Assembly: GCF_051020765.1 (NCBI RefSeq)
Contig: NW_027469083.1
Coordinates: forward strand, 1,178,001 to 1,242,000
Length of the DNA stretch: 64,000 nucleotides
Reading direction: 5' to 3'
Origin: Lasioglossum baleicum
Taxonomy: Eukaryota; Arthropoda; Insecta; Hymenoptera; Halictidae
Part shown: one piece after another, positions 1 through 7,690 of the stretch
How positions within the stretch are numbered: position 1 is the stretch's first letter
How the letters are laid out: each line of letters opens with the position of its first letter
Program-made: the position numbers and the translations under genes
Notes under the pieces: model-generated
Told to the model about the DNA's origin: nothing
Seen by the model: only the letters and a program-made list of their open reading frames with translations
Databases searched by the model: none

Positions 1-198
1 ATATCCATTATTCATTAATCCAATTACTACTCCTATTATAATACTACTTACATATTGTATACCAGTGTACTTACCAGTTCTTATTTAATATATCGTTGTT
101 ATACCAGTGCTTCGATCTTGTTATTCTTGTGTTAGTTCAACACCATCTTCCAATTCAGTTCTTGCATCAAATATATTAAACTCGTGACATATCCGGAC

Positions 199-322
199 TT
201 GGTCTAAAGTGCGCAGTGGAAACGCTGAGCCGCCAATAAGGAATTTGAAGCGAGTCATAGAGAAGTTCTCGTGCCACGTCTAGAATTGGTCTAAAGTGCG
301 CAGTGGAAACGCTGAGCCGCCA
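199..322 (+). repeat. two 37-bp direct repeats in LTR A
   Basis: A block beginning TTGGTCTAAAGTGCGCAGTG occurs at 199-235 and again at 286-322, a spacing of 87 bp. Each copy is followed closely by the shared string GAAGCGAG. The pair recurs in every A-type LTR here, on either strand, with one base (GTGCGC/GAGCGC) varying in some second copies. B-type LTRs show no equivalent that I could find. The function is unknown. Confidence 0.85.
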
Positions 323-421
323 CTATAGACGTGAAGCGAGTTAACTACCAAAAAGGTTAATAACAAGTGGAAGTTCATTTTCATTATATTATTAATATTC
401 CATCATTACTATTCCTTACCC

Positions 422-940
422 ATGCGACGCCCACGTCGAGCGGGACGCAAGTATCAACTTGCTAAATTGAGACGCGCGTTGAGAAATAAAGCGGTGCTCG
501 ATCAAATCATTGCCACTACCGAGTGGACCGAACTTCTGGGAACCACCGAGCACATTCCGTGTGACGCGTCCGATTACGTTTCTGTATACGGTTGCCCTTG
601 CAACCCTCCTAAAGAGGTCAACCACGCGGACCTCTCGCGAGCTCCGACGCCAGTTCTACATCCGGTCGATTGTCCAGAGGTGATCGACATAGCCGACGAC
701 GACGACAGCCGAGACACGATCATCGTTCCCAGGGTCCGTTGCCGAATCATCCGTGACGTTCCTCTGCCAGCTCATCAACGTGTCGTCTTGCGGCCAGCAT
801 CCAAGGCCACTAACGTCGTCCCGAACCGAGCAGCAGCAACTCTGCCAGATCTTCCCCACCTCGAGGACATCTGTATAGAAGATCTGATGTACGACACCTA
901 CTGTCAGTACCGCCAGTTCCTGCTGCAACAATATTATTAG
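422..940 (+). CDS. LTR-encoded ORF0 protein, 172 aa
   Basis: An open frame lies wholly inside the LTR, upstream of the PBS and gag. Seen: an Arg/Lys-rich N-terminus (about residues 2-24), a central segment with a hydrophobic run followed by four Asp residues (VIDIADDDDS, about residue 89), a second basic/hydrophobic stretch, and a Gln/Tyr-rich C-terminus ending QQYY. The ATG is preceded by CTTACCC. The frame is kept in six A-type LTRs with only a few substitutions, and a frameshifted homologue occurs in B-type LTRs. I recognise no family. The hydrophobic-acidic motif looks like a SUMO-interacting motif (inference). In the 5' LTR it would lie in the leader of the genomic RNA and so could be read first by ribosomes. 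A chance frame is possible, but cross-family conservation argues against it. Confidence 0.6.
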   Translation: MRRPRRAGRKYQLAKLRRALRNKAVLDQIIATTEWTELLGTTEHIPCDASDYVSVYGCPCNPPKEVNHADLSRAPTPVLHPVDCPEVIDIADDDDSRDTIIVPRVRCRIIRDVPLPAHQRVVLRPASKATNVVPNRAAATLPDLPHLEDICIEDLMYDTYCQYRQFLLQQYY

Positions 941-957
941 GCGTTAATACAACATTG

Positions 958-1008
958 CGGTGAGTCGTATAATATCTTGTATAATTGTTGAATCCTGTAA
1001 ACTCACCG
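958..1008 (+). promoter_or_regulatory. conserved hairpin with consensus splice donor after ORF0
   Basis: Eight-base arms CGGTGAGT (958-965) and ACTCACCG (1001-1008) are perfect reverse complements around a 35-nt loop. The 5' arm contains GCG|GTGAGT, a near-ideal splice donor, 20 nt after the ORF0 stop. The same arrangement, with a 7-bp stem, is found in LTR B at 36825-36876, although the loop sequence differs. The splicing role is inferred. Confidence 0.6.
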
Positions 1009-1264
1009 TTCTCGTTGCATCCTCTCGCGCGCGATTCTTGTCGGGACACTTCTTGTAACCGCGTCGGACGTTCTCTTCTTGACTGCATCCATAGCAATAT
1101 CGGTTGTCCTAGTGCATATGACAGCCCGCGGCTGTCTCGGCACGAAAGACCACTCCTCAATTACTTGTCATATATCCACCGTCCGTCTGTCACTGTTCTT
1201 GAGTGCCATCCTTTTCTCTCTCTTGGTACCTGTAACAAAAACACAGTGACGGACGTGACAAATT

Positions 1265-1281
1265 TGGCGCAGTCGGTAGGA
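1265..1281 (+). other. primer binding site, tRNA-Ser type
   Basis: TGGCGCAGTCGGTAGGA lies four bases after the LTR end. Its complement fits the 3' end of insect tRNA-Ser plus CCA, the primer type known from the 17.6/297 group of errantivirus-like Gypsy elements. It is repeated in all A and B copies with an intact 5' end. Confidence 0.85.
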
Positions 1282-1371
1282 CATCGAAGTGGTCGCCGAT
1301 ATTTGCATTAATAAGCCCCGACGCGTGTGTGTACGAAATTCACATTTTAAATCTCATTTATATCCTCCAAA

Positions 1372-2730
1372 ATGTCTCGCCCAATCACGCGATCTCAAAG
1401 GGATCTCCAAGCAGATCCTAACGCAGACCTTCCCCCAATGACCGAGGAAGAGTTACTCCTTTATGCGCAAGACCTCGCCCGTAGAGAGCAATATCTCAAA
1501 GAGGAAACAGATTTCATTGCCAAATTGCGTCTCAAATATGAAGAAGACGCACAAAACCAAAAGAATATGCTCGACGAAATACGAAAAGAGCTTCGCAACA
1601 TCCAAATCACGAGTCAAACCCTACGTCAACAATCGCCTACACCAGGCCCTAGTAACGTCTCTAATATGCGGGAACCTTCACCGCCAGAGCCACGCGAAAT
1701 CCCACAGTATGAACCTACTGGTAATTTCGCTCTAAAACAAGCCGCCGAGCTTGTCCCTAGATTCGACGGTACTTCGTCTTCCGTCCTACAATTCATACGT
1801 GCATGCAAACGCGCGCGTGACACCGTACCGGCCACTGCAGAGCGTGCCCTCACGAAATTGCTCTGCAATAAACTCCACGATCGTGCTTATGCCGCTATAG
1901 AAGGCCAGCACATATTCACAATTTCTGCACTATGCGAGAAATTACGAACAGTACTGGGCCCATACAAATTCGTTGACCAGTACCGTGGCGATCTCGCGAG
2001 TGTACTCCAAGCTCCAAACGAGCACATCTTAGACTTCATCAATCGCGTTAAAGACCTTCGAACCGCGATTCAAGATGCCACAGATATTGGCCTTGATTAT
2101 GAAGAACTAGATCGCTTCGTAGTAGATTGTTTTCTACGAGGTCTCCTTCCCCAGCTGCGTGCCGAAGTGCTTCATTGCCCTTCGCGAAATCCTGCCACTG
2201 TTTTCGAAGCAGCCATCTCTGCTTACAGGCAGTATGAGTCAGACCAGACTCGTCGACGAGAACTGATCCGCGAAGAAAAACGAGTCAGCTTCTCTGATAA
2301 CCGGCCGTATCGCCCGCGTTCCACGTACGAGTCCCCTCGTGACATTCCAGAACGAACTCAAGAACGCCGCGATAACAGACCGGACTCGTCTCAGCAGTCC
2401 TCGAGAAACTCAAACCGGGACTCTTATCGCTCCCCGACGCCGCAACGGCGATGGGAAAATAATCCTCGCGACCAAAACACGTACCGCGATGGTCGCACAG
2501 ATCGCCCCTCAAGCCCTAACAAATTTTGCAACTACTGCAAAACCCCCGGGCACGATATTCACGAGTGCCGTAAGCGCGCTTTTAATAATAATAGGAGGTC
2601 GGGAAACGAGTCCGGCCTCCCGACCGAAGCCAACCCAAGGCGGGAGGCCGCATCTTCAACTCAAACTACAGCCCGCACCCAAACAGCTATCCGGACGAAC
2701 GACCAGTCCGACGATTCGTCTCAGCAGTAA
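1372..2730 (+). CDS. gag: Gag polyprotein of A1, 452 aa
   Basis: This is the structural protein expected to form the particle and bind RNA. It starts at ATG 1372 after a short leader that follows the PBS. Residues about 40-80 are rich in Glu/Lys/Leu with coiled-coil character. A capsid-like core follows (about 115-310). The C-terminal part is Arg/Ser/Asn rich and has one CCHC zinc knuckle beginning CNYCKTPGHDIHEC (first Cys near residue 386). The stop at 2730 lies inside the start of the protease frame, which is in the -1 frame. Near-identical intact copies occur in A2 and A4. Confidence 0.92.
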   Translation: MSRPITRSQRDLQADPNADLPPMTEEELLLYAQDLARREQYLKEETDFIAKLRLKYEEDAQNQKNMLDEIRKELRNIQITSQTLRQQSPTPGPSNVSNMREPSPPEPREIPQYEPTGNFALKQAAELVPRFDGTSSSVLQFIRACKRARDTVPATAERALTKLLCNKLHDRAYAAIEGQHIFTISALCEKLRTVLGPYKFVDQYRGDLASVLQAPNEHILDFINRVKDLRTAIQDATDIGLDYEELDRFVVDCFLRGLLPQLRAEVLHCPSRNPATVFEAAISAYRQYESDQTRRRELIREEKRVSFSDNRPYRPRSTYESPRDIPERTQERRDNRPDSSQQSSRNSNRDSYRSPTPQRRWENNPRDQNTYRDGRTDRPSSPNKFCNYCKTPGHDIHECRKRAFNNNRRSGNESGLPTEANPRREAASSTQTTARTQTAIRTNDQSDDSSQQ

Positions 2731-5700
2731 ATCTTGCTGCAGACTCACCAATTCCGCGCGTAAAAATCTCCGCCCCTCAATTACAAAAGAAGTGTGAATT
2801 TTTGTTGGACACGGGTTCGGAGATCAATTTAATTCGTGCGTCAAGTCTAGAACCAAATCTACCTATAGATCATACGAACACTATAGAAGTCCAAGGAATA
2901 ACCGAGGGATCCATTCCAACTCTCGGTCAAATCAAAATACACTTACAGGGTCAAAACCCTATTGAATTTCATGTCTTGGAAGAAAACTTCCCAATTAACA
3001 TCGACGGAATCCTCGGTTCTCCCTTCTTCAGTACGGGAGCCGAGATCTCCTTTGCGAATGAATACATAACGATAGGAAACATTCGGGTTCCCTTCTCGAA
3101 CCCTTGCGCGCCCGCGGCTGAGCCTCGCGATAAATTGGCAGCAGAGGTTATTTCAATGCCTTCGTCTATGACCAACGATCTCGTTAAAACTCCAGCCGCC
3201 AAGCGTGAGGAACATTCGGCAGGGAACGTTCGAGTGTCTTCCTCAAATCCTCGTGCACCCGCGGTCAGACCTTGCAGAGCTCCGGTGACGGAGGTTATTT
3301 CAATGCCTCCTCGGGATTCGATCGAGTACTCCCTAGAGAAAAACGCCGTGAAAAGCCGGCCGGAATCGAAGGAGACTCGAGAGATATCGGAGTACACTGC
3401 GAGAAGTCGGGTCGTGGAGCGTGAGGATCGAGTCCGAACAAAGACTCTTCCGAAATCCGAAGAATTCGTCCTCGAACCTCGTACCGTTGCGTGCATAGCG
3501 GTCGACGTCGAAGGACCTAAACAGGGATATATCCGCCGTGTTAATGTAGCGCCGGATGTATTCCTGGGTGACTGCGTTGTCACCAATCGTAAAGGCAAAG
3601 CGAGCCTCCGGTGTTTTAACACCTCGTCGGAAAGAGTTTCATTTCGATTGCCCCCATTGGAGATGGAAGAAATCGAGTCGTACTCTTCCGACCTTTCTAA
3701 TTCCGGGAACCATCCCGACGTATTCGGTAACCATCCCGACCTTACTAATTCCGGGAACCATCCCGACGCATTCGGTAACCATCCCGACCTTACTAACTCC
3801 GGTAACCAGCCCGATCTTTATACTAACCCCGGTAACCAGCCCGATTCTTATTCTAACTCCGGTAACCAGCCCGATCAATTCCAAGACCAACTCCATTCCT
3901 ACGACAATCAAAGATCTTCAAGACCCATATGTAAGCAGGTCTGTTCTATATTGTACAATAAATCCAGTGACAGTTCTAAACCAAAGAAAGATATCAAAGC
4001 CTCTAAAGTAAAAGAACGTCATAACTTACTTCGAAATCATATCTTTGATGATCCACAGAAACTCGATTCCTTTCAACTTCCATCTGCACGTTGCCATGTG
4101 AAGCGAAACCAATACGATAAAATTAATCTCTGCGCTACAGCGAAATGCGCGTCAGCAAGAAAGAAATATAAATCCGAGTATCCTCACGATAACGGATACC
4201 CCTACCAGATTAAACGAGCGAAATACGAAACCTCTGATCAGCAAAATCTCCTTCCACCACTGGAAGATCAGCATATCACATCGCAACACCGCTCCTCCGA
4301 AGCAGCAATCGCCTCAGAAGACCGTCAGTCCTTAGACACACACGAAACTGTAATCATGCAGCCGATCCAAGTTGCCATCTTACTCTCTATAGCCACGCGA
4401 GTGTACACCCTCATCGGATACGATTGTGGAGGATCTACACTGAACACGACAACGTTCTCCATCATCGATATTCCTGATTGCGAGCCTGAAGAAATCAAGC
4501 CCACGGAGGACTCAGTAAAAATCCAATTGCTACAACTAGCAGAGTTTACTCAGACGAGAGTAATCCAGTGCCACATAGAAATCGACCGCACGATATTCTA
4601 TTGTGGCATGCACTCACATGTTTCCATCGTCACGAACGGACGACAAGAATATTTACTGGCAACCACCAGTGAAACCTGTTCCGAGTTGCAGAAGACCGGA
4701 ACAATCCTCATCACTCCGACCGCCCAGGTCACGGGAGTCCAGCCCAATTCTACTACATCCCGCAGCCTCACATTGGCGGGAGAACTTCAAAATAACGGGC
4801 AATGCGCGGGAACAACGTACAACGACCCATTCGGCACTTGGACCAGTGTCGTTGTACAGGCCATTGTTCGAATAACCCTGAGGGACTACACAGCAACAGT
4901 GAAGCTCTCTACAGGTCAGATCCATCTACAGTCAGGACAAATATGCTCCTTCACAAAAGGAAGCTGCCTTGATACGCAAGATGGACATACATTCTGGGAT
5001 GTCGTTCCCAACGATTACTGCAAGTTCAATAGCTACGACGTTCTCTACGAAGGACTAGCTACCAGAGTTTCTACAAAGACAAAGTTCTCACCTACACTAT
5101 ATATGGTGGAATCTGAAGACACCACATTCGCGTTGACAGAATCTGGTCGTACATCAATTTGCGGTTATATTATTATTCGCACGGAGCACCCCAAGCTCTT
5201 TATTCTGGATACAAGTTTGTCCGGTAAATTCAAGGAACGCACTCACACCATAGTAAGCAATCTGGACATATTCACCTACGTGAATAGTAAGTTCATCTAC
5301 GTAGAAAAACATCTGAAAAGTCAACTTACCCAGTTGTACCAGGATGTCATCCGGCAAAAGTGCGAACTGGAGAAACAGGTCCTTCAAAACGCACTAACGA
5401 TGTTACACTCATCACCGGAAGAAATAGCAGCTGCCATTATGCGAGAACCAGGATTCGTCGCAGTTCCAGCTGGAGAAGTGGTGCATATTATAAAGTGCAT
5501 TCCAGTAACCGTACAAGTTCGGAAAACGGATAAGTGTTTCGATGAACTTCCGATCACTTACCAGAATTCTTCCAAGTTCTTAAAGCCAGGAGACCATATT
5601 ATAGTTGCCACAGGTACAGAAAAGCCATGCAATGAACTCCTGCCGCCTCTCTACAAAATAAACGGAATTTGGTATCGTTTAACGCCGTCACTCACAGAGA

Positions 5701-6443
5701 CCGTTGCCCCAGCAACATTACAACCGCTCATCAAACCCACGTGGAAGTACGTGGATCCAACAAATATCGCAACAGGCGGAATCTATTCCCAAGAGGATCT
5801 CAACAAACTACAGGACCACATCATGTTTCCAGTGGAAAGAGTGGCCGTAATAAATTCTATCGCCCAAGGAGCATCCGGCAGAGAATACGCAACAGGAAAC
5901 GTTAATATGTTCAACCTGCTTGACGAATACTCCCTGCAACAGATAGCGGAGTCAACAGCACAAAAACTGTGGTCAGGATTCACCACATTTGGTTCAATCA
6001 GTGCCGGTGTGCTAGGAATATATATAGCAATCCGAACAATAAAGACTATCATAAGTACCATAATCAATGGTATTGCATTGCACTCACTTTACGGATGGAG
6101 TTTGCATCTAGCAGTCGCCGTATGGAGCTCCCTCACAAGATTCTTCATCTTCCTGAAGCAAAAGGACAATACTTACACGTATGCAGCAAGATACAGGAAA
6201 AGTGCAAGTGAAAGTGTTAGTGAACAAAGTGATTCCCCACCCACCCTAAACCCCGAGAAAAGACAGTCGAAAAATGAACATTGCGAATACGACTTGTCGG
6301 ACATTACAAAACCAGCCCCAGCCCCACGTGCCGACACCGATAACATTTCAGTGCGACCAGTGTTTCGTACAAATATAGGAAATACTCGCCGAGAACTGTG
6401 CTCCCTGCGCGGAGTACCTCCGGACGATGCGTCGCATGAATGA
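2727..6443 (+). CDS. Protease-linker-Env fused frame of A1 (no RT/RNase H/integrase)
   Basis: One uninterrupted frame, -1 relative to gag, encodes an aspartic protease start (LLDTGSE near 2802), a long low-complexity linker with GNHPD/GNQPD repeats (3690-3875) and then a glycoprotein. The env part has its own ATG at 4356 (695 aa), a hydrophobic signal-like N-terminus, many paired Cys, N-glycosylation sites (for example NTTT, NSTT), a coiled-coil stretch rich in Lys/Glu/Gln, a membrane-proximal hydrophobic helix (about 6000-6080) and a ~90-residue polar tail. The start given is the in-frame overlap with the gag end, because access is probably by -1 frameshifting; I found no convincing slippery heptamer. 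Env could also be made from a spliced RNA starting at 4356. It resembles chuvirus-type glycoproteins captured by arthropod retroelements more than the furin-cleaved F-type Env of errantiviruses (recognition by eye). No RT motifs occur anywhere in the frame. Confidence 0.85.
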   Translation, partial: VNLAADSPIPRVKISAPQLQKKCEFLLDTGSEINLIRASSLEPNLPIDHTNTIEVQGITEGSIPTLGQIKIHLQGQNPIEFHVLEENFPINIDGILGSPFFSTGAEISFANEYITIGNIRVPFSNPCAPAAEPRDKLAAEVISMPSSMTNDLVKTPAAKREEHSAGNVRVSSSNPRAPAVRPCRAPVTEVISMPPRDSIEYSLEKNAVKSRPESKETREISEYTARSRVVEREDRVRTKTLPKSEEFVLEPRTVACIAVDVEGPKQGYIRRVNVAPDVFLGDCVVTNRKGKASLRCFNTSSERVSFRLPPLEMEEIESYSSDLSNSGNHPDVFGNHPDLTNSGNHPDAFGNHPDLTNSGNQPDLYTNPGNQPDSYSNSGNQPDQFQDQLHSYDNQRSSRPICKQVCSILYNKSSDSSKPKKDIKASKVKERHNLLRNHIFDDPQKLDSFQLPSARCHVKRNQYDKINLCATAKCASARKKYKSEYPHDNGYPYQIKRAKYETSDQQNLLPPLEDQHITSQHRSSEAAIASEDRQSLDTHETVIMQPIQVAILLSIATRVYTLIGYDCGGSTLNTTTFSIIDIPDCEPEEIKPTEDSVKIQLLQLAEFTQTRVIQCHIEIDRTIFYCGMHSHVSIVTNGRQEYLLATTSETCSELQKTGTILITPTAQVTGVQPNSTTSRSLTLAGELQNNGQCAGTTYNDPFGTWTSVVVQAIVRITLRDYTATVKLSTGQIHLQSGQICSFTKGSCLDTQDGHTFWDVVPNDYCKFNSYDVLYEGLATRVSTKTKFSPTLYMVESEDTTFALTESGRTSICGYIIIRTEHPKLFILDTSLSGKFKERTHTIVSNLDIFTYVNSKFIYVEKHLKSQLTQLYQDVIRQKCELEKQVLQNALTMLHSSPEEIAAAIMREPGFVAVPAGEVVHIIKCIPVTVQVRKTDKCFDELPITYQNSSKFLKPGDHIIVATGTEKPCNELLPPLYKINGIWYRLTPSLTETVAPATLQPLIKPTWKYVDPTNIATGGIYSQEDLNKLQDHIMFPVERVAVINSIAQGASGREYATGNVNMFNLLDEYSLQQIAESTAQKLWSGFTTFGSISAGVLGIYIAIRTIKTIISTIINGIALHSLYGWSLHLAVAVWSSLTRFFIFLKQKDNTYTYAARYRKSASESVSEQSDSPPTLNPEKRQSKNEHCEYDLSDITKPAPAPRADTDNISVRPVFRTNIGNTRRELCSLRGVPPDDASHE
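3690..3875 (+). repeat. in-frame GNHPD / GNQPD coding repeats
   Basis: Two longer units of the NSGNHPD-x-FGNHPD type are followed by three ten-residue NSGNQPD units. Copy number differs between elements: A3 has 3 long and 7 short, A4 3 and 6, A5 3 and 5, B1 3 long and no short. The units keep the reading frame in each copy. Confidence 0.9.
4322..4358 (+). promoter_or_regulatory. candidate splice acceptor before the env start codon
   Basis: CAGTCCTTAG ends at 4335, 20 nt before the env ATG at 4356. Family B has CAGTCTTCAG at the same place (ending 40289, ATG 40310). Joining the donor at 960 to this site would give an ORF0-env subgenomic RNA. This is inferred; the polypyrimidine tract is short. 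Confidence 0.35.
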
Positions 6444-6465
6444 ATGTGAAGGCGAGTGTTGAGCG

Positions 6466-6493
6466 AGAAATTTCTTCCTTGTCAGAAATTTCT
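6466..6493 (+). other. PPT-proximal hairpin
   Basis: Arms AGAAATTTC (6466-6474) and GAAATTTCT (6485-6493) pair over 9 bp with a 10-nt loop, between the env stop and the polypurine tract. Family B has a matching hairpin at 42436-42460 with a compensatory pair change (A-T to G-C). Confidence 0.65.
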
Positions 6494-6500
6494 TTTCCGC

Positions 6501-6509
6501 GTTGGGAGG
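6501..6509 (+). other. polypurine tract of A1
   Basis: GTTGGGAGG sits directly before the TGTTACG start of the 3' LTR, where plus-strand DNA priming is expected. The tract is short; the B element has CGAGGGAGG at the same place. Confidence 0.7.
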
Positions 6510-6727
6510 TGTTACGTCGTCCGATGTACGACGTTGGCCTTGTACACACACTATGTATACAAGGTCTGATCTGCATAAGATCCATACACCGTCCCCTAGA
6601 CATAAGAGCATAATATTAAGATCTCATTATTGTATTGTTCTAATCCTTATCTCCGTCTCTACCCATCACCATAACTTCACCTTGATCAACACCTTACCTC
6701 AGTTTCAACCCATCACCACGACACATA

Positions 6728-6748
6728 ATGCAATAAAGTATTGCATCA
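6728..6748 (+). promoter_or_regulatory. palindrome with C/EBP-ATF-like site
   Basis: ATGCAATA (6728-6735), a 3-nt loop and TATTGCAT (6739-6746) form a perfect interrupted palindrome that also contains AATAAA. Its right arm runs into ATTGCATCA (6740-6748), the reverse complement of the C/EBP-ATF composite element TGATGCAAT. It lies six bases before the heat-shock array. Binding is inference. Confidence 0.4.
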
Positions 6749-6753
6749 CTCTG

Positions 6754-6786
6754 GAAGCATCTAGAAGCTTCTAGAAACGTCGAGAA
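6754..6786 (+). promoter_or_regulatory. heat-shock element array (7 units)
   Basis: GAA/TTC units alternate at an exact 5-bp period for 33 bp. Units 1, 3, 4, 5 and 7 match GAA or TTC as expected; units 2 and 6 read ATC and GTC instead of TTC. The central GAAGCTTCTAGAA is a perfect three-unit heat-shock factor site. The array is present in all six A-type LTRs whose U3 is visible. Confidence 0.75.
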
Positions 6787-7690
6787 GTCCAAAGACTGCT
6801 GCATCAGCAGTCCCACGCTCGTAGAGGGCAATAGGACAGCCACGAGACTGCAGCGTCAGCAGAAATGCACGTGCAGTCCCCGGGAGCGAAGACGCTGCTG
6901 CGTCAGCGGTTCTCCCACTCCGACGACTGAAGAACAAAGAGACTGCAGCGTCAGCTATCCCCACTCCGAACGAAGGAGGCAAGGCAGAGCAGGCGCTTGC
7001 ATCAGTCCGCCTCCATCTCGCGACTCGAGCAGTCCGCCTCCAGACAACGACTCGAACAGTCCGCCTTCAGCCAGCGACTCGCACAGACGTGCCTACCTGG
7101 CCTCAGAGTCAGTCCGGCTTCTTCCGACTTCAAGAGCAGACGTGTTCAGTCTAGCTCCGCGATAGTGAAGTGTGTCGATCCTTCACTCCTAATTCCAATT
7201 CCAATTCCAACTCTAACTCAACTCAACTCAAGTCTTAATTCTCATACATTATTCCTATAACATATTACAATATCCATTATTCATTAATCCAATTACTACT
7301 CCTATTATAATACTACTTACATATTGTATACCAGTGTACTTACCAGTTCTTATTTAATATATCGTTGTTATACCAGTGCTTCGATCTTGTTATTCTTGTG
7401 TTAGTTCAACACCATCTTCCAATTCAGTTCTTGCATCAAATATATTAAACTCGTGACATATCCGGACTTGGTCTAAAGTGCGCAGTGGAAACGCTGAGCC
7501 GCCAATAAGGAATTTGAAGCGAGTCATAGAGAAGTTCTCGTGCCACGTCTAGAATTGGTCTAAAGTGCGCAGTGGAAACGCTGAGCCGCCACTATAGACG
7601 TGAAGCGAGTTAACTACCAAAAAGGTTAATAACAAGTGGAAGTTCATTTTCATTATATTATTAATATTCCATCATTACTATTCCTTACCC

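Larger units (their letters stand above)
1..1260 (+). repeat. 5' LTR of A1 (3'-terminal 1260 bp)
   Basis: This stretch matches 7270-8529 base for base in the lines compared and ends at ...GTGACA just before the PBS. It holds ORF0 (422-940), a duplicated 37-bp block (199-322) and the ORF0-downstream hairpin (958-1008). The U3 part with the heat-shock array lies outside the window for this copy. Confidence 0.93.

Noticed and set aside
2600..2730. A -1 slippery heptamer at the gag/pro overlap
   Set aside because: The overlap and frame relation fit -1 shifting, but no X-XXY-YYZ heptamer lies in the right phase, so I do not annotate a site.
2969..3622. A 217-codon antisense frame opposite the protease-linker, repeated in A3, A4 and A5
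   Set aside because: It is the mirror of a conserved coding region with biased codons; it has no domain, and the homologous strand in B has only a 119-codon frame. Conservation follows from the sense gene.
4356..6443. Env as an exogenous virus genome segment
   Set aside because: It is in frame with a retroelement protease, flanked by PPT and LTR, and present in several copies, so it is a retroelement gene.
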